A stretch of DNA of 64,000 bases from Sediminimonas qiaohouensis DSM 21189 (GTDB lineage Bacteria > Pseudomonadota > Alphaproteobacteria > Rhodobacterales > Rhodobacteraceae). Shown in pieces: positions 54,553 to 63,599 of this stretch. The first letter of the stretch is position 1. Each line of letters starts with the position of its first letter. The notes beneath the pieces are model-generated. The model did no database searches, was not told where the DNA came from, and saw only the letters and a list, made by a program, of their open reading frames with translations. The DNA is taken from NCBI RefSeq assembly GCF_000423645.1, contig NZ_AUIJ01000015.1, forward strand, positions 1 through 64,000, given 5' to 3'. The translations under genes and the position numbers were made by a program.

Positions 54553-54954
54553 GGGTATTCCTTTGGGGTTTGGCGCGTCGATCCTGCATCACTGGCGCCA
54601 GAACTACAAGATATCAGCAGCTTGGAGCGGGCCGGGGCCAAACACATGGGGTATGAATAGCTTGTTGCGGGCATAGGGCGATCGGTTGAGAAGCCGCGCA
54701 TCGCCGTGCCTATGATGGACGGCGCCCCTTTGGGGCGACGGGGCGGCCCGCGGCTTTGATTCCGCGCCGGGCGCTATATCGAATGGCAGCATGGCCGTGA
54801 TCATGGGGGAAAGAGAACCTCGACGCCGCGCACTGGGTGGGGGCTGTGAAAACCGCGGCGCCGAGGGAAGCCATATCCAGCTACAGTATTGTGTATGAAG
54901 AAGGAATCCGACCGCAATAGGATTGCATTGGGGCAAATTAGGGGCGCCGCGCCG
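54553..54954. other. 402-bp gap without a recognisable gene
   Basis: Open frames here are short and show no conserved look on either strand. It holds a CGCCCC/GGGGCG hairpin near 54723-54738 and a moderately AT-rich patch around 54880-54920. Nothing identifies a remnant gene or RNA. Confidence 0.6.
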
Positions 54955-55458
54955 CTATCTGCCATCCTTTGGGCACATCGCGCCCTTGAGGATGGGCACG
55001 GCAAAGCTTAGGCAATTGCGGCCGTGCTTGCGCGTGAAGCTCAGCCTGACGCTGAGCATCCGGATCAGATCCCAACCAAAGCCACCTTCGGGCAGGGGGC
55101 CCTCGGGGGGGTATTGCCTTGGCATCGAACGGGCCTGCAACACGCCCCTAGGCAATGGCGTCCCCTCATCCAGCACGGCAAAGCGAAATGCAACGGGGGT
55201 GGCGGTGCAGGTGATATCGATCGGGCCGCCGCGCGGCTGGCTGGCATAGGCGTGTTCGGCAATATTGTTCAGCACTTCGGCAAGAACGATCTCGATCGTG
55301 CCCAGCATCACGTGATCCGCGTTATGCCGGGTGGCGTGCGCCTTGATCTGTTCAAGGCTGCGGCGGATCTCGTATTCATCGCTATTGAGGCGCAGGCGCA
55401 GGTTGTTTCCGGACTGCATCGGAGGGCGGGTGTGGCGGGGATCGGCCTTAGCCGGCAT
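54955..55458 (-). CDS. RsbW-like anti-sigma factor kinase (HATPase)
   Basis: A 167-residue GHKL-fold serine kinase. The N-box is EIVLAEVLNNIAEHAY, the G1 box VLDEGTPLP, and the G2 box GGFGWDLIRM. It would phosphorylate the STAS protein encoded just upstream and bind a sigma factor or other target. It overlaps the STAS gene by 11 nt. No sigma factor gene is adjacent. Confidence 0.92.
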   Translation of the reverse strand: MPAKADPRHTRPPMQSGNNLRLRLNSDEYEIRRSLEQIKAHATRHNADHVMLGTIEIVLAEVLNNIAEHAYASQPRGGPIDITCTATPVAFRFAVLDEGTPLPRGVLQARSMPRQYPPEGPLPEGGFGWDLIRMLSVRLSFTRKHGRNCLSFAVPILKGAMCPKDGR

Positions 55459-55786
55459 TGTATTGCAGCCCCTCATCCGTCGTTTCGTGAATGGTGAACA
55501 CCTTGTCCATGCGCGTCAGGCGAAACACGCGGTCCACGTTGGGCGTCAGCCCCGCAAGGTGCAGTTTGCGCTGCGTGCCCATCTGTTTCATCGCGGCGAC
55601 GATCGAGCCAAGGCCACTGGAATCGATGAACGAGACGTCGGAGAGGTCAAGGATAACGGTCGCGGGCGCGCCTTCGGTCAGTGCGCGCATGCGATCCTTG
55701 AAGGCGATCGCGACAGCGGCATCAATGCGCCCCCCTTTGACCGAAAGGAGCCGGACATTGCCGGTGTCGTGACTGTGGATTTCCAT
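55448..55786 (-). CDS. STAS-domain anti-anti-sigma factor (RsbV-like)
   Basis: A 112-residue single STAS domain. The phospho-acceptor Ser is in the SFIDSSGLGSIVAAM motif. It is paired with the downstream kinase in a partner switch: unphosphorylated STAS would titrate the kinase from its target. It has its own 92-bp upstream gap shared with the divergent thiolase gene. Confidence 0.94.
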   Translation of the reverse strand: MEIHSHDTGNVRLLSVKGGRIDAAVAIAFKDRMRALTEGAPATVILDLSDVSFIDSSGLGSIVAAMKQMGTQRKLHLAGLTPNVDRVFRLTRMDKVFTIHETTDEGLQYNAG

Positions 55787-55878
55787 ATGGGTGCCTCACA
55801 GGTTATGCGTAGAACTACAGGCTAGACCGAGTTTCTTACCATTCGGTATTCAGGAATCGGTAAAAAGGGGGAATCGGA

Positions 55879-57051
55879 ATGAACAAGGTAGTCATCGCAG
55901 GCGCATCGCGTACGCCCATGGGCGGTTTCCAGGGTGTGTTCAACGGTGTCGAGGCGTCAGAACTGGGCGGCGCGGCGATTCGCGCCGCACTGGAGGGCGC
56001 GGGCGCGGCATCGGTTGACGAGGTTCTGATGGGCTGCGTCCTGCCCGCCGGGCAGGGGCAGGCGCCCGCGCGCCAGGCCGGTTTCGCCGCAGGGCTGGGC
56101 GAAGAGGTGCCGGCGACCACGCTGAACAAGATGTGCGGCTCAGGCATGAAGGCGGCGATGATGGCGTTTGACCAGATCGCACTGGGCCACACCGGCACGA
56201 TGATCGCGGGCGGCATGGAAAGCATGTCGAACGCGCCTTACCTGCTGCCCAAGATGCGCGGCGGCGCGCGGATCGGGCACGGGCAGGTGATCGATCACAT
56301 GTTCCTGGACGGTCTGGAGGATGCCTATGACAAAGGCCGCCTGATGGGCACCTTCGCCGAGGATTGCGCCGAGAAGTATCAGTTCACCCGCGAGGCGCAG
56401 GACGAATACGCGCTGCGGTCCCTTTCCAATGCGTTGGAGGCCGAGAAATCCGGCGCGTTCGACGGTGAGATCACGCAGGTCGTGCTGCCCTCGCGCAAGG
56501 GCGATGTGACGATCAGCACCGATGAGCAACCCGCCAACGCGCGCCCCGACAAGATCCCGCAGCTCAAGCCCGCGTTCCGCGAGGGGGGCACCGTGACGGC
56601 GGCGAACTCGTCTTCGATTTCCGATGGCGCGGCGGCGCTGGTCCTCGCGTCCGAGGAGGCCGCAAAGGCGCAAGGCCTGAATGTGCGCGCGCGCATCGTG
56701 GGCCATGCCAGCCACGCACAGGCGCCCGGGTGGTTCACCACCGCGCCGGTGCCCGCGGCGCAAAAGCTGCTGGAGCGGATCGGCTGGGACGTCGATAGCG
56801 TCGAGTTGTGGGAGGTGAACGAGGCGTTCGCCGTGGTGCCCATGGCGTTTATGCAGGAAATGAACATCCCCCGCGAAAAGGTGAACGTGAACGGCGGCGC
56901 CTGCGCCTTGGGCCATCCCATCGGGGCATCGGGCGCGCGGATCATGGTGACGCTTCTCAATGCGATGGAAAAGCAGGGGCTCAAGCGCGGGGTCGCCGCG
57001 ATCTGCATTGGCGGCGGAGAAGGCACCGCCATCGCGATCGAGCGGGACTAA
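55879..57051 (+). CDS. acetyl-CoA C-acyltransferase (thiolase)
   Basis: A 390-residue thiolase. The active Cys is in LNKMCGSGMKAAMM (residue about 88), His in WEVNEAFAVVPM, and the second Cys in NGGACALGHPIGASG. Length and motifs fit a biosynthetic/degradative acetoacetyl-CoA thiolase (PhaA/AtoB-like). No phaB is adjacent. Whether it acts in PHB synthesis or fatty-acid breakdown is not decided. GGGGGAAT precedes the ATG. Confidence 0.94.
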   Translation: MNKVVIAGASRTPMGGFQGVFNGVEASELGGAAIRAALEGAGAASVDEVLMGCVLPAGQGQAPARQAGFAAGLGEEVPATTLNKMCGSGMKAAMMAFDQIALGHTGTMIAGGMESMSNAPYLLPKMRGGARIGHGQVIDHMFLDGLEDAYDKGRLMGTFAEDCAEKYQFTREAQDEYALRSLSNALEAEKSGAFDGEITQVVLPSRKGDVTISTDEQPANARPDKIPQLKPAFREGGTVTAANSSSISDGAAALVLASEEAAKAQGLNVRARIVGHASHAQAPGWFTTAPVPAAQKLLERIGWDVDSVELWEVNEAFAVVPMAFMQEMNIPREKVNVNGGACALGHPIGASGARIMVTLLNAMEKQGLKRGVAAICIGGGEGTAIAIERD

Positions 57052-57142
57052 AGCCGCGCGCGGCCCTCGGGACCCGGGTTTATTTCCCCCGGACCATTGA
57101 TTTGCGCATCAATCCTCCGTTTGATCACTGCAAACGGGAGGA

Positions 57143-58186
57143 ATGAGCGTGAGCAAGTTGAAACTTCTATGGGCCTTGGGAAAGGTTTTCCTGCCCGAAG
57201 GTATCGTCAGGGCGATCTATGGTGGGCGCCTGCCCGTTGTGGACGGGCGGCGCATCGATCCCAAGGCACAGGCGGTGACCGATCTGGTGGCGCAACTGCG
57301 CGACCCGAACGCGCCGCCGACGTTGGAGCAGAGCCGCGCGCAGATCGCGCAGATGGCAGCCAAGTTCGAGCGCCCCTGCCCGGCGCAAGTGCAGAAAACC
57401 GAGATCACCCTGCCGGGCGCCGATGGCCCGCGCCACGCGCGCGTGTATTCACCGCAAGGGGCCGATCCACAGGCGGCGCAGCCGACGCTGCTGTTTTTGC
57501 ATGGCGGCGGTTGGGTGCAGGGGGGCTTGGACACGCATGACGGCATGTGCGGGCACCTGTCGCAATTATCGGGGGTCAGGGTGATCTCGCTGGACTATCG
57601 CCTTGCGCCCGAACATCCGTTTCCCGCCGCGCCCGATGATGTGCTGGCGTGTTACCGTGTGCTGCTGGACGGGGCCGGGGGCCTGCAGGTGCGGGCCGAT
57701 CAACTGGCCGTGGGCGGCGATAGCGCGGGCGGCAACCTGACGGCGTGCCTGATGCATGATCTTGGCGCGGGCGGATTGCCGATGCCGGCGGCGCAGGTTC
57801 TGATTTATCCGGGCACCGATGGGCGGCTGAATACGAAATCCATGCATGATCTGCAGGACCAGCCGGTTTTGCCGGCCAAGCGCATCGAATGGTACCTAAG
57901 CCTCTACCTGCCCGAGGGGCAAGACCGGAACGATCCGCGTGTGTCGCCGGTGTTGTCCGATCATCTGTTCGGGCAGCCGCGCGCGATCATCGTCGCGGGC
58001 GGGCACGATCCGCTATGGGACGACGCGCAATCGCACGCGCGGGCGTTGGAGCAGGCGGGCGTGGCCGTGGACCTCATGAATTATCCCGGGCAGGTGCATG
58101 CCTTCGTGTCCTTGACGCGGGTGGTGCCGCAGGGCAATGACGCGCTCCAAAAGATCGCGGCCTGGCTGAAGGCGGCGCTGTCATGA
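57143..58186 (+). CDS. alpha/beta hydrolase of the HSL (lipase/esterase) family
   Basis: A 347-residue esterase. The HSL oxyanion box is FLHGGGWVQGGLDTHDG, the nucleophile GGDSAGGNLTA, the acid in AGGHDPLWDDAQ, and the His in PGQVHAFVSL. A 70-residue N-terminal cap is present. GGGAGGA lies just before the ATG. It is followed at 7 bp by the GAF gene, so they are co-transcribed. Confidence 0.94.
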   Translation: MSVSKLKLLWALGKVFLPEGIVRAIYGGRLPVVDGRRIDPKAQAVTDLVAQLRDPNAPPTLEQSRAQIAQMAAKFERPCPAQVQKTEITLPGADGPRHARVYSPQGADPQAAQPTLLFLHGGGWVQGGLDTHDGMCGHLSQLSGVRVISLDYRLAPEHPFPAAPDDVLACYRVLLDGAGGLQVRADQLAVGGDSAGGNLTACLMHDLGAGGLPMPAAQVLIYPGTDGRLNTKSMHDLQDQPVLPAKRIEWYLSLYLPEGQDRNDPRVSPVLSDHLFGQPRAIIVAGGHDPLWDDAQSHARALEQAGVAVDLMNYPGQVHAFVSLTRVVPQGNDALQKIAAWLKAALS

Positions 58187-58193
58187 GGTTCTG

Positions 58194-58658
58194 ATGCGCG
58201 TTGACTACACAACCCTTGCGAAAACCATCGCGGCCCTGACCGAGGGCGAGACCGACACAGTCGCCCTGATGGCGACGGTCGCGTGCGAGGTGCACCATGC
58301 CGATGATCGCTTCGACTGGACCGGGTTTTACCGCGTGACGGGGCCCGAAACCCTCAAGATCGGGCCGTACCAGGGCGGGCACGGGTGTCTCGTCATCCCG
58401 TTCTCGCGCGGGGTGTGCGGTGCGGCGGCGCGCACGCGGCAGGCGCAGATCGTCGAGGATGTCGAGGCGTTTCCGGGCCATATCGCGTGCAACGCATCGA
58501 CGCGATCGGAACTGGTCCTGCCGGTCGTTGACGGGGCCGGGCGGCTGTTGGGCGTGCTGGATATCGATAGCGATCAGCCCGGCGCGTTTGGCCAGGAGGA
58601 CGCCGATCACCTGTCGGCGATCCTGGGACAGGTTTTCGCCAACGCAGCCGCTGCATGA
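58194..58658 (+). CDS. GAF-domain free methionine-R-sulfoxide reductase
   Basis: A 154-residue single GAF domain. The three catalytic/resolving Cys of fRMsr are present: GHGCLVIPF, RGVCGAAA and HIACNASTRSELVLP. It would repair free Met-R-sulfoxide with thioredoxin. It overlaps the LysE gene by 4 nt (ATGA). Confidence 0.93.
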   Translation: MRVDYTTLAKTIAALTEGETDTVALMATVACEVHHADDRFDWTGFYRVTGPETLKIGPYQGGHGCLVIPFSRGVCGAAARTRQAQIVEDVEAFPGHIACNASTRSELVLPVVDGAGRLLGVLDIDSDQPGAFGQEDADHLSAILGQVFANAAAA

Positions 58659-59329
58659 GCTGGGAAGGCTGGAGCATCTTCGCGCTGTTCTGGGTCGTGT
58701 TCGTGACATCGCCCGGCCCCAATGCTGCCAATTGCATCATGAACGGGTTCACCGTGGGGTTCGCGCGGGCGCTGTGGGGGGTGGCGGCGATCCTGACGCA
58801 GGCGGCGCTGTTTCTGACGCTGTCGGCACTGGGCATCACCGCGTTTCTGGCGACGGCGCCCGAGGCGTTTCGCATCCTGCAACTGGCTGGGGCGGCGGTG
58901 TTGATTGTGCTGGGCGTTCGCGGCTGGCTAAGGGCGCATATCGTGGTCGAGGCGGGGAACAGGCCGGCCGCCTCGATCTATGGGCGGGCCTTTGCCATCG
59001 CAACGATCAACGCCAAAAGCGTGGCCGGCTACCTTGCCGCGTTCACGCAGTTCGTGCAGCCGGACCTGCCCATCGGGGCGCAGATGTGGGTAATCTACCC
59101 CACTGCCCTGACCATCACGGCGATCAGCTATACCAGCTATACCGCCCTTGGCGCGTGGTTGGGGCGGGCGGCGCTAGGGGTGCTGGCGAACCTGTGGCTC
59201 AAGCGGGGGCTGGCGCTGTGTTTCATCATCTACGGGGTGCTGTTGGCGCTGGCGCCGCTGCCCGCCCCGCGGGGCATGGACAATACAGGTCAGGGCGCGC
59301 TATCGCAGGGCGATGCAGACACCCTATGA
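58655..59329 (+). CDS. LysE-family amino-acid/metabolite exporter
   Basis: A 224-residue membrane protein with about six helices. The LysE/RhtB signature is in FVTSPGPNAANCIMNGFTVG near the N-terminus, followed by ALWGVAAILTQ. The substrate is unknown. It overlaps fRMsr upstream (4 nt) and the RluA gene downstream (17 nt). Confidence 0.93.
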   Translation: MSWEGWSIFALFWVVFVTSPGPNAANCIMNGFTVGFARALWGVAAILTQAALFLTLSALGITAFLATAPEAFRILQLAGAAVLIVLGVRGWLRAHIVVEAGNRPAASIYGRAFAIATINAKSVAGYLAAFTQFVQPDLPIGAQMWVIYPTALTITAISYTSYTALGAWLGRAALGVLANLWLKRGLALCFIIYGVLLALAPLPAPRGMDNTGQGALSQGDADTL

Positions 59330-59960
59330 CCCGCCCCAAGACCCGCTGGACATCCTGCACGAGGATGAGGCGCTTATCGTCGTGAACAAGCCCGCCGGCC
59401 TATTGTCGGTGCCGGGGCGGGGCGAACACCTGGCCGATTGCCTGCTAAGCCGTTTGCAGGCCGCGTTTCCACAGGCCCTGTTGGTGCACCGGCTGGATCG
59501 CGACACGTCGGGCGTGATGGTGTTTGCGATGACGCCCCACGCGCAGCGGCACCTTTCGGCGCAGTTCGAGGCGCGCAAGACCCGCAAGGCATATGTCGCG
59601 CGCCTTGCCGGGCTGCTGGAGCCCGCGCAGGGCAGTGTCGATCTGCCCCTGATCGTGGATTGGGAGCGCCGCCCGCGGCAGAAGGTCTGCGCCGAGACGG
59701 GCAAACCGGCCCTGACCGAATGGCGCGTGATGCGCCACGAGGGGGATGAAACGCGCGTTCGCCTGATGCCCAAAACGGGCCGCAGCCATCAGTTGCGGGT
59801 GCATATGCTGTCCTTGGGGCACGTGATCCTGGGCGATCCGATCTATGCCGAGGGCGCCGCCGCCGCGCATCCGCGCCTGATGCTGCATTCCGAGGAATTG
59901 CGCCTCAAGCACCCTGATAGCGGCCGGGGCATGCGGTTTCGCGCGGCGGCGCCGTTCTGA
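59313..59960 (+). CDS. RluA-family pseudouridine synthase
   Basis: A 215-residue RNA-modifying enzyme. The catalytic Asp is in VHRLDRDTSGVMVFA. VVNKPAGLLSVPG and MPKTGRSHQLRVHM complete the RluA pattern. It has no S4 domain, so it is the short RluA type (23S/tRNA target). It starts inside the end of the LysE gene. Confidence 0.95.
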   Translation: MQTPYDPPQDPLDILHEDEALIVVNKPAGLLSVPGRGEHLADCLLSRLQAAFPQALLVHRLDRDTSGVMVFAMTPHAQRHLSAQFEARKTRKAYVARLAGLLEPAQGSVDLPLIVDWERRPRQKVCAETGKPALTEWRVMRHEGDETRVRLMPKTGRSHQLRVHMLSLGHVILGDPIYAEGAAAAHPRLMLHSEELRLKHPDSGRGMRFRAAAPF

Positions 59961-59981
59961 GCGCCCCGGCGGCGCGCGCCG

Positions 59982-61043
59982 CTACTGGCGCAGCACGCGG
60001 TCGGTGAGGTTGCGGCGCGCGGCGATGATCGGCTGCATCAGGGTGGTAAGGTCGGCGTCGCCGTCCATGAGTTGCGCCAGTTCGTCCAGCCGGTTGCCCG
60101 CGACAAGGTGCAGAAGGTCGGTGCGCACCTGCCCCTCGGCGTCGCGTGGCAGGCGCGTCGCCGTTTGCAACAGATCGGGCCGCGTGGCCGCGGCAAGATC
60201 CGCCTCGACCGCGCTGGCGTCGCGGGTGGTTTCCACGAACGCATAGATGCCCACGGTGCGGCCGGGTTGCGAAAACGGGCACAGGGCAACCGCCCCGACC
60301 CCCGGTTGCGCCTGCAACGCCTTGCGGATCGCGGGGCCATCCTGCGCAATGCGGTTCTCGTCGCCTTCGCTATCGGACCAGTGCATCAGCCGCCGGGTGA
60401 TGAACTTGTAAAGCCGCTTGCCCGTGGCGAGCCAGATCCGTGTCGGCAGGGCCTTGTGGTGCAGCATCCGCCATTCCGACGGGGTTAGCAGGTGCCGCGC
60501 GAAGCTGCGCTTTTGCTTGAGCAGGTGGCGCAAATCCTCGCGCGCCATCAGGCGAAACAGCAGCCCCCGGCGGCGATGCACCGAGGCCAGTTGAAAATCG
60601 ATCACGGCGGCGCGCCCATCGGGCGTCATCAGCCAGTTCTGCGGCTTGGCGATATCATTGTGGGTCACGCCGCGGCGGCGCATGTCGCGCAGGATGCGCT
60701 TGGCATCGTCGTACCAGGTGCGGTCGCCGGGGCGCGCCAGTTGCAAGGGCGTGCCGGCGGCCCAATCGCGCAACAGGCCCTGCGCGTCTGCGCGGATCAG
60801 GGTGGGGCAACCCTGAATGCCGCTGACGGCGGCAAGGCCGCGCACCTCGCGCCGGGCAAGCGCCCGCGAGATCGGTCGCGCATACCATGGAACGGTATCG
60901 AGACGGCGCAGCACGCGCTTGTCCTGCGGGTCACCCGGCGCATGGCCCAGCCACGTTTCCGAGAACATATCCCGCTTGAGGACCGTCAGCGGCACGAAAT
61001 CGGCGCAGTCGGGAGGATGATCAGGTGTCGTCGGGGTGGTCAT
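59982..61043 (-). CDS. kinase-like protein with an acyl-CoA-synthetase-like C-terminal domain
   Basis: A 353-residue protein. Residues 15-215 form a lipopolysaccharide/RIO-type kinase fold: HNDIAKPQNW (Asp130, Asn136) and VIDFQLA (Asp149). Residues 218-315 look like the C-terminal domain of adenylate-forming enzymes: helix IRKALQAQPGVGAVALCPFS, strand YAFVET and a loop LPRDAEGQVRTDLL that matches LPRTxxGKVRRxxL, but with Gln in place of the catalytic Lys. Combination not recognised. It is convergent with rluA-like and a single gene; target unknown. Confidence 0.8.
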   Translation of the reverse strand: MTTPTTPDHPPDCADFVPLTVLKRDMFSETWLGHAPGDPQDKRVLRRLDTVPWYARPISRALARREVRGLAAVSGIQGCPTLIRADAQGLLRDWAAGTPLQLARPGDRTWYDDAKRILRDMRRRGVTHNDIAKPQNWLMTPDGRAAVIDFQLASVHRRRGLLFRLMAREDLRHLLKQKRSFARHLLTPSEWRMLHHKALPTRIWLATGKRLYKFITRRLMHWSDSEGDENRIAQDGPAIRKALQAQPGVGAVALCPFSQPGRTVGIYAFVETTRDASAVEADLAAATRPDLLQTATRLPRDAEGQVRTDLLHLVAGNRLDELAQLMDGDADLTTLMQPIIAARRNLTDRVLRQ

Positions 61044-61086
61044 GGATATGACCCTGCTAGCGTGCGGCAATCCGGAAAAGGGGCCG

Positions 61087-61118
61087 CGCCCGCGCCGCCG
61101 CAACTGTCGGCGCGGGCG
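61087..61118 (-). terminator. 11-bp hairpin, terminator of the 61131-62570 gene
   Basis: CGCCCGCGCCG/CGGCGCGGGCG with a 10-nt loop; a CCCCTTTTCC tract follows on the minus strand. U-tract is weak. Confidence 0.6.
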
Positions 61119-61130
61119 TGATCGTGCCTG

Positions 61131-62570
61131 TTACTCGGCGGTCCAGCCCGAGACGGCCTTGACCTCGAGGAAATCCTCGATGCCCCAGACGCCGCCTTCG
61201 CGGCCGTTGCCGGATTGCTTCATGCCGCCGAACGGGGCCCCGGCGCCGCGGCCCTGGCCGTTCATCTCGACCATGCCCGAGCGCAGGTTCATCGCCATGC
61301 GGTTGGCCTTGGCGCCGTCTTGGGTCTGCACATAGTTGGTCAGGCCATAGGGCGTGTCGTTGGCGATCCTGATCGCGTCTTCCTCGGTCTCGAACGGGAT
61401 GATCGACAGGACCGGGCCAAAGATTTCCTCGCGCGCGATGGTCATGTCGTTGGTGACATCGGCAAACACCGTTGGCCGCACGTAAAAGCCCTTGTTAAAG
61501 CCCTCGGGCCGGCCGGGGCCACCGGCAACAAGGCGCGCGCCTTCGTCGATGCCCTTCTGGATCAGGCCCTGGATCTTGCTCCACTGCGTCTCGTTCACGA
61601 CGGGGCCGATGTGGCGCCCTTCGTCGTGGCTACTGCCGACCTCTATCCCCTTGGCGATCTCGGCGGCGGCATCGACGGTTTGGTCATAGACGCTTTGTTG
61701 CACCAGCATCCGCGACGGCGCGTTGCACGACTGGCCGGAGTTGTTCATCATGTGCAGCACGCCGCGCTTGACCGCCTTTTCGTCGGCATCGTCAAAGATC
61801 ACGTTGGCGCCCTTGCCGCCCAGCTCAAGGTGCACGCGCTTGAGGGTATCGGCGGCGGCCTTGGAGATCTGGATTCCGGCACGGGTCGAGCCGGTGAAGC
61901 TGACCATGTCGACATCGACATGGGACGACAATTGGCTACCAACGCCAGCGCCGTCACCGTTGACCAGGTTGAACACGCCGGGCGGGAAGCCCGCCTCGTG
62001 GATCATTTCCGCGAACAGGATCGCGTCCAGCGGCGATTCCTCGGACGGCTTGAGCACCATGGTGCAGCCCGCGATCGCGGCCGCGATCACCTTGAGCGTG
62101 ATCTGGTTCATCGGCCAGTTCCACGGCGTGATCATGGCGCAAACGCCGATCGGCTCGTGAATGATACGGTCGTTGGGGGCGTGATCGCCCAAGGGGCGGA
62201 TAAACTCGAAATCCTTGGCCGCGCGGATGAAATTCTTCATGTGTCCGGCACCGGCACCAACCTGTGCCTGGCGTGCCAGGTCGATGGGGGCACCCATCTC
62301 AAGGCTGATGGCCTGCGCCATTTCCTCGCTCCGGGCGGTGTAAACCTCAAGCAGCTTTTCCACCAACGCGATCCGCTCTTCGACCGGGGTGCGCATCCAT
62401 GTGGGAAACGCGGCGCGCGCGGCGGCGACGGCTGCGTCGGTATCGGCCTGGCCACCCAAGGAGATAACCGCGCAGGGGTCTTCGGTCGATGGATCGATGA
62501 CATTCAGATCGGAAGGCTGGGCGGGATCAACCCAGGCACCGTTGATATAGAACTGGCGTTTTTCGATCAT
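61131..62570 (-). CDS. aldehyde dehydrogenase family protein
   Basis: A 479-residue NAD(P)-dependent aldehyde dehydrogenase. Catalytic Cys is in NNSGQSCNAPSRML and Glu in VHLELGGKGANVIF. The cofactor Lys is kept (TMVLKPSEESPLDA), unlike in the gabD-like paralogue at 41474. GGAGG is 6 nt before ATG 62570. The specific aldehyde is unknown. It is divergent from the peroxiredoxin gene. Confidence 0.94.
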   Translation of the reverse strand: MIEKRQFYINGAWVDPAQPSDLNVIDPSTEDPCAVISLGGQADTDAAVAAARAAFPTWMRTPVEERIALVEKLLEVYTARSEEMAQAISLEMGAPIDLARQAQVGAGAGHMKNFIRAAKDFEFIRPLGDHAPNDRIIHEPIGVCAMITPWNWPMNQITLKVIAAAIAGCTMVLKPSEESPLDAILFAEMIHEAGFPPGVFNLVNGDGAGVGSQLSSHVDVDMVSFTGSTRAGIQISKAAADTLKRVHLELGGKGANVIFDDADEKAVKRGVLHMMNNSGQSCNAPSRMLVQQSVYDQTVDAAAEIAKGIEVGSSHDEGRHIGPVVNETQWSKIQGLIQKGIDEGARLVAGGPGRPEGFNKGFYVRPTVFADVTNDMTIAREEIFGPVLSIIPFETEEDAIRIANDTPYGLTNYVQTQDGAKANRMAMNLRSGMVEMNGQGRGAGAPFGGMKQSGNGREGGVWGIEDFLEVKAVSGWTAE

Positions 62571-62626
62571 TTCAGACCTCCGTATTGTGCCTTGAACAGC
62601 GTGCCGCTCCACCGTTGAAGACGGCC

Positions 62627-62698
62627 GTCGCGCTGGATTCGCGACACTCTGTCACTGCCGCCGACCGGCTGCAAGTCAGAGGGGTTCAAATCTCTGGC
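62627..62698. other. two hairpins in the ALDH/peroxiredoxin gap
   Basis: GTCGCG/CGCGAC (62627-62645) and GTCAGAG/CTCTGGC (62675-62698, loop GGGTTCAAAT). The second resembles a tRNA T-arm, but the loop is 10 nt and no matching acceptor stem exists, so this is not a tRNA. Could be a small RNA or leader structure. Confidence 0.4.
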
Positions 62699-62768
62699 TG
62701 GAAACTTATCTTGTAGTGTGAATATACGGCAATCAGCCAACCCCCGATGCAACCGAAAGGATTTTCCC

Positions 62769-63422
62769 ATGGGCATTCGCCTCAACGATATCGTGCCTGA
62801 CTTCGCCGCCGACACAGACCAGGGACCGATCAAGTTCCACGACTGGATCGGCGATAGCTGGGCAATCCTGTTCTCTCACCCCAAGGATTTCACGCCAGTC
62901 TGCACGACCGAGTTCGGCGCCGTGGCGCAACTGGCCGATGAATGGGCCAAACGCAACACCAAGGTGATCGGCCTGTCGGTGGATGCCGCCGACGATCACG
63001 TCAAGTGGAAGTCCGACATCGAAAGCTATGCCGACACCAAGGCCGGGTTCCCGATCATCGCGGACGAGGACCTCAAGGTGTCCAAGGCGTTCGACATGCT
63101 GCCGGCCGAGGCATATCTGCCCGACGGGAGCACGGCGGCCGATAGCGCATCGGTGCGGTCCGTGTTCATCATCAGCCCGGACAAGAAATTGCAACTGGCG
63201 ATGACCTACCCGATGTCGGTCGGCCGCAACTTTGCCGAGGTGCTGCGCGCGCTGGACGCGTTGCAGGCCACGTATGAAACGCCGATCGCGACGCCGGCCA
63301 ACTGGACCAGCGGCGAGGACGTGATCGTAGCGCTGTCGTTGAACGACGAGCAGGCGCGCGACAAGTTCGGCGAGTTCGACGCCAAGCTGCCCTACCTGCG
63401 CACGATCAAGCGCCCGGCCTGA
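62769..63422 (+). CDS. 1-Cys (Prx6-type) peroxiredoxin
   Basis: A 217-residue thiol peroxidase. The peroxidatic Cys is in FTPVCTTEFG (about residue 45), with the Prx6-type extended C-terminal domain (ALSLNDEQARDKFGEFDAKL). There is no resolving Cys, so reduction comes from an outside thiol. AAAGGA lies 7 nt before ATG 62769. It is cytoplasmic; the gene ends in an intrinsic terminator. Confidence 0.96.
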   Translation: MGIRLNDIVPDFAADTDQGPIKFHDWIGDSWAILFSHPKDFTPVCTTEFGAVAQLADEWAKRNTKVIGLSVDAADDHVKWKSDIESYADTKAGFPIIADEDLKVSKAFDMLPAEAYLPDGSTAADSASVRSVFIISPDKKLQLAMTYPMSVGRNFAEVLRALDALQATYETPIATPANWTSGEDVIVALSLNDEQARDKFGEFDAKLPYLRTIKRPA

Positions 63423-63465
63423 TCCGTCGGCCGCGACCGGCCGGTACCGGCCACTGAAACTGCTG

Positions 63466-63492
63466 CCCCCGCGACCGTGATCGCGGGGGTTT
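63466..63492 (+). terminator. intrinsic terminator of the peroxiredoxin gene
   Basis: CCCCCGCGA/TCGCGGGGG with a 6-nt loop, then a short TTT. Confidence 0.8.
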
Positions 63493-63599
63493 GCATTTGG
63501 CGACCCTGCTTGCGCGGATGCGCAACAAAAGTGTTTTTGCAAACCTTTCTCCGCTGCTACGCTCGGATGGTTTGACCCCATGAGGCGAGGGCCCCGACG

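Noticed and set aside
54895-55011. 38-codon frame on the + strand after ggt
   Set aside because: It overlaps the end of the anti-sigma kinase gene and has no ribosome-binding site or recognisable motif.
62671-62703. Possible tRNA suggested by GGTTCAAAT
   Set aside because: The stem CAGAG/CTCTG leaves a 10-nt loop, and no acceptor-stem partner for CTGGCTGG exists 70-90 nt upstream.
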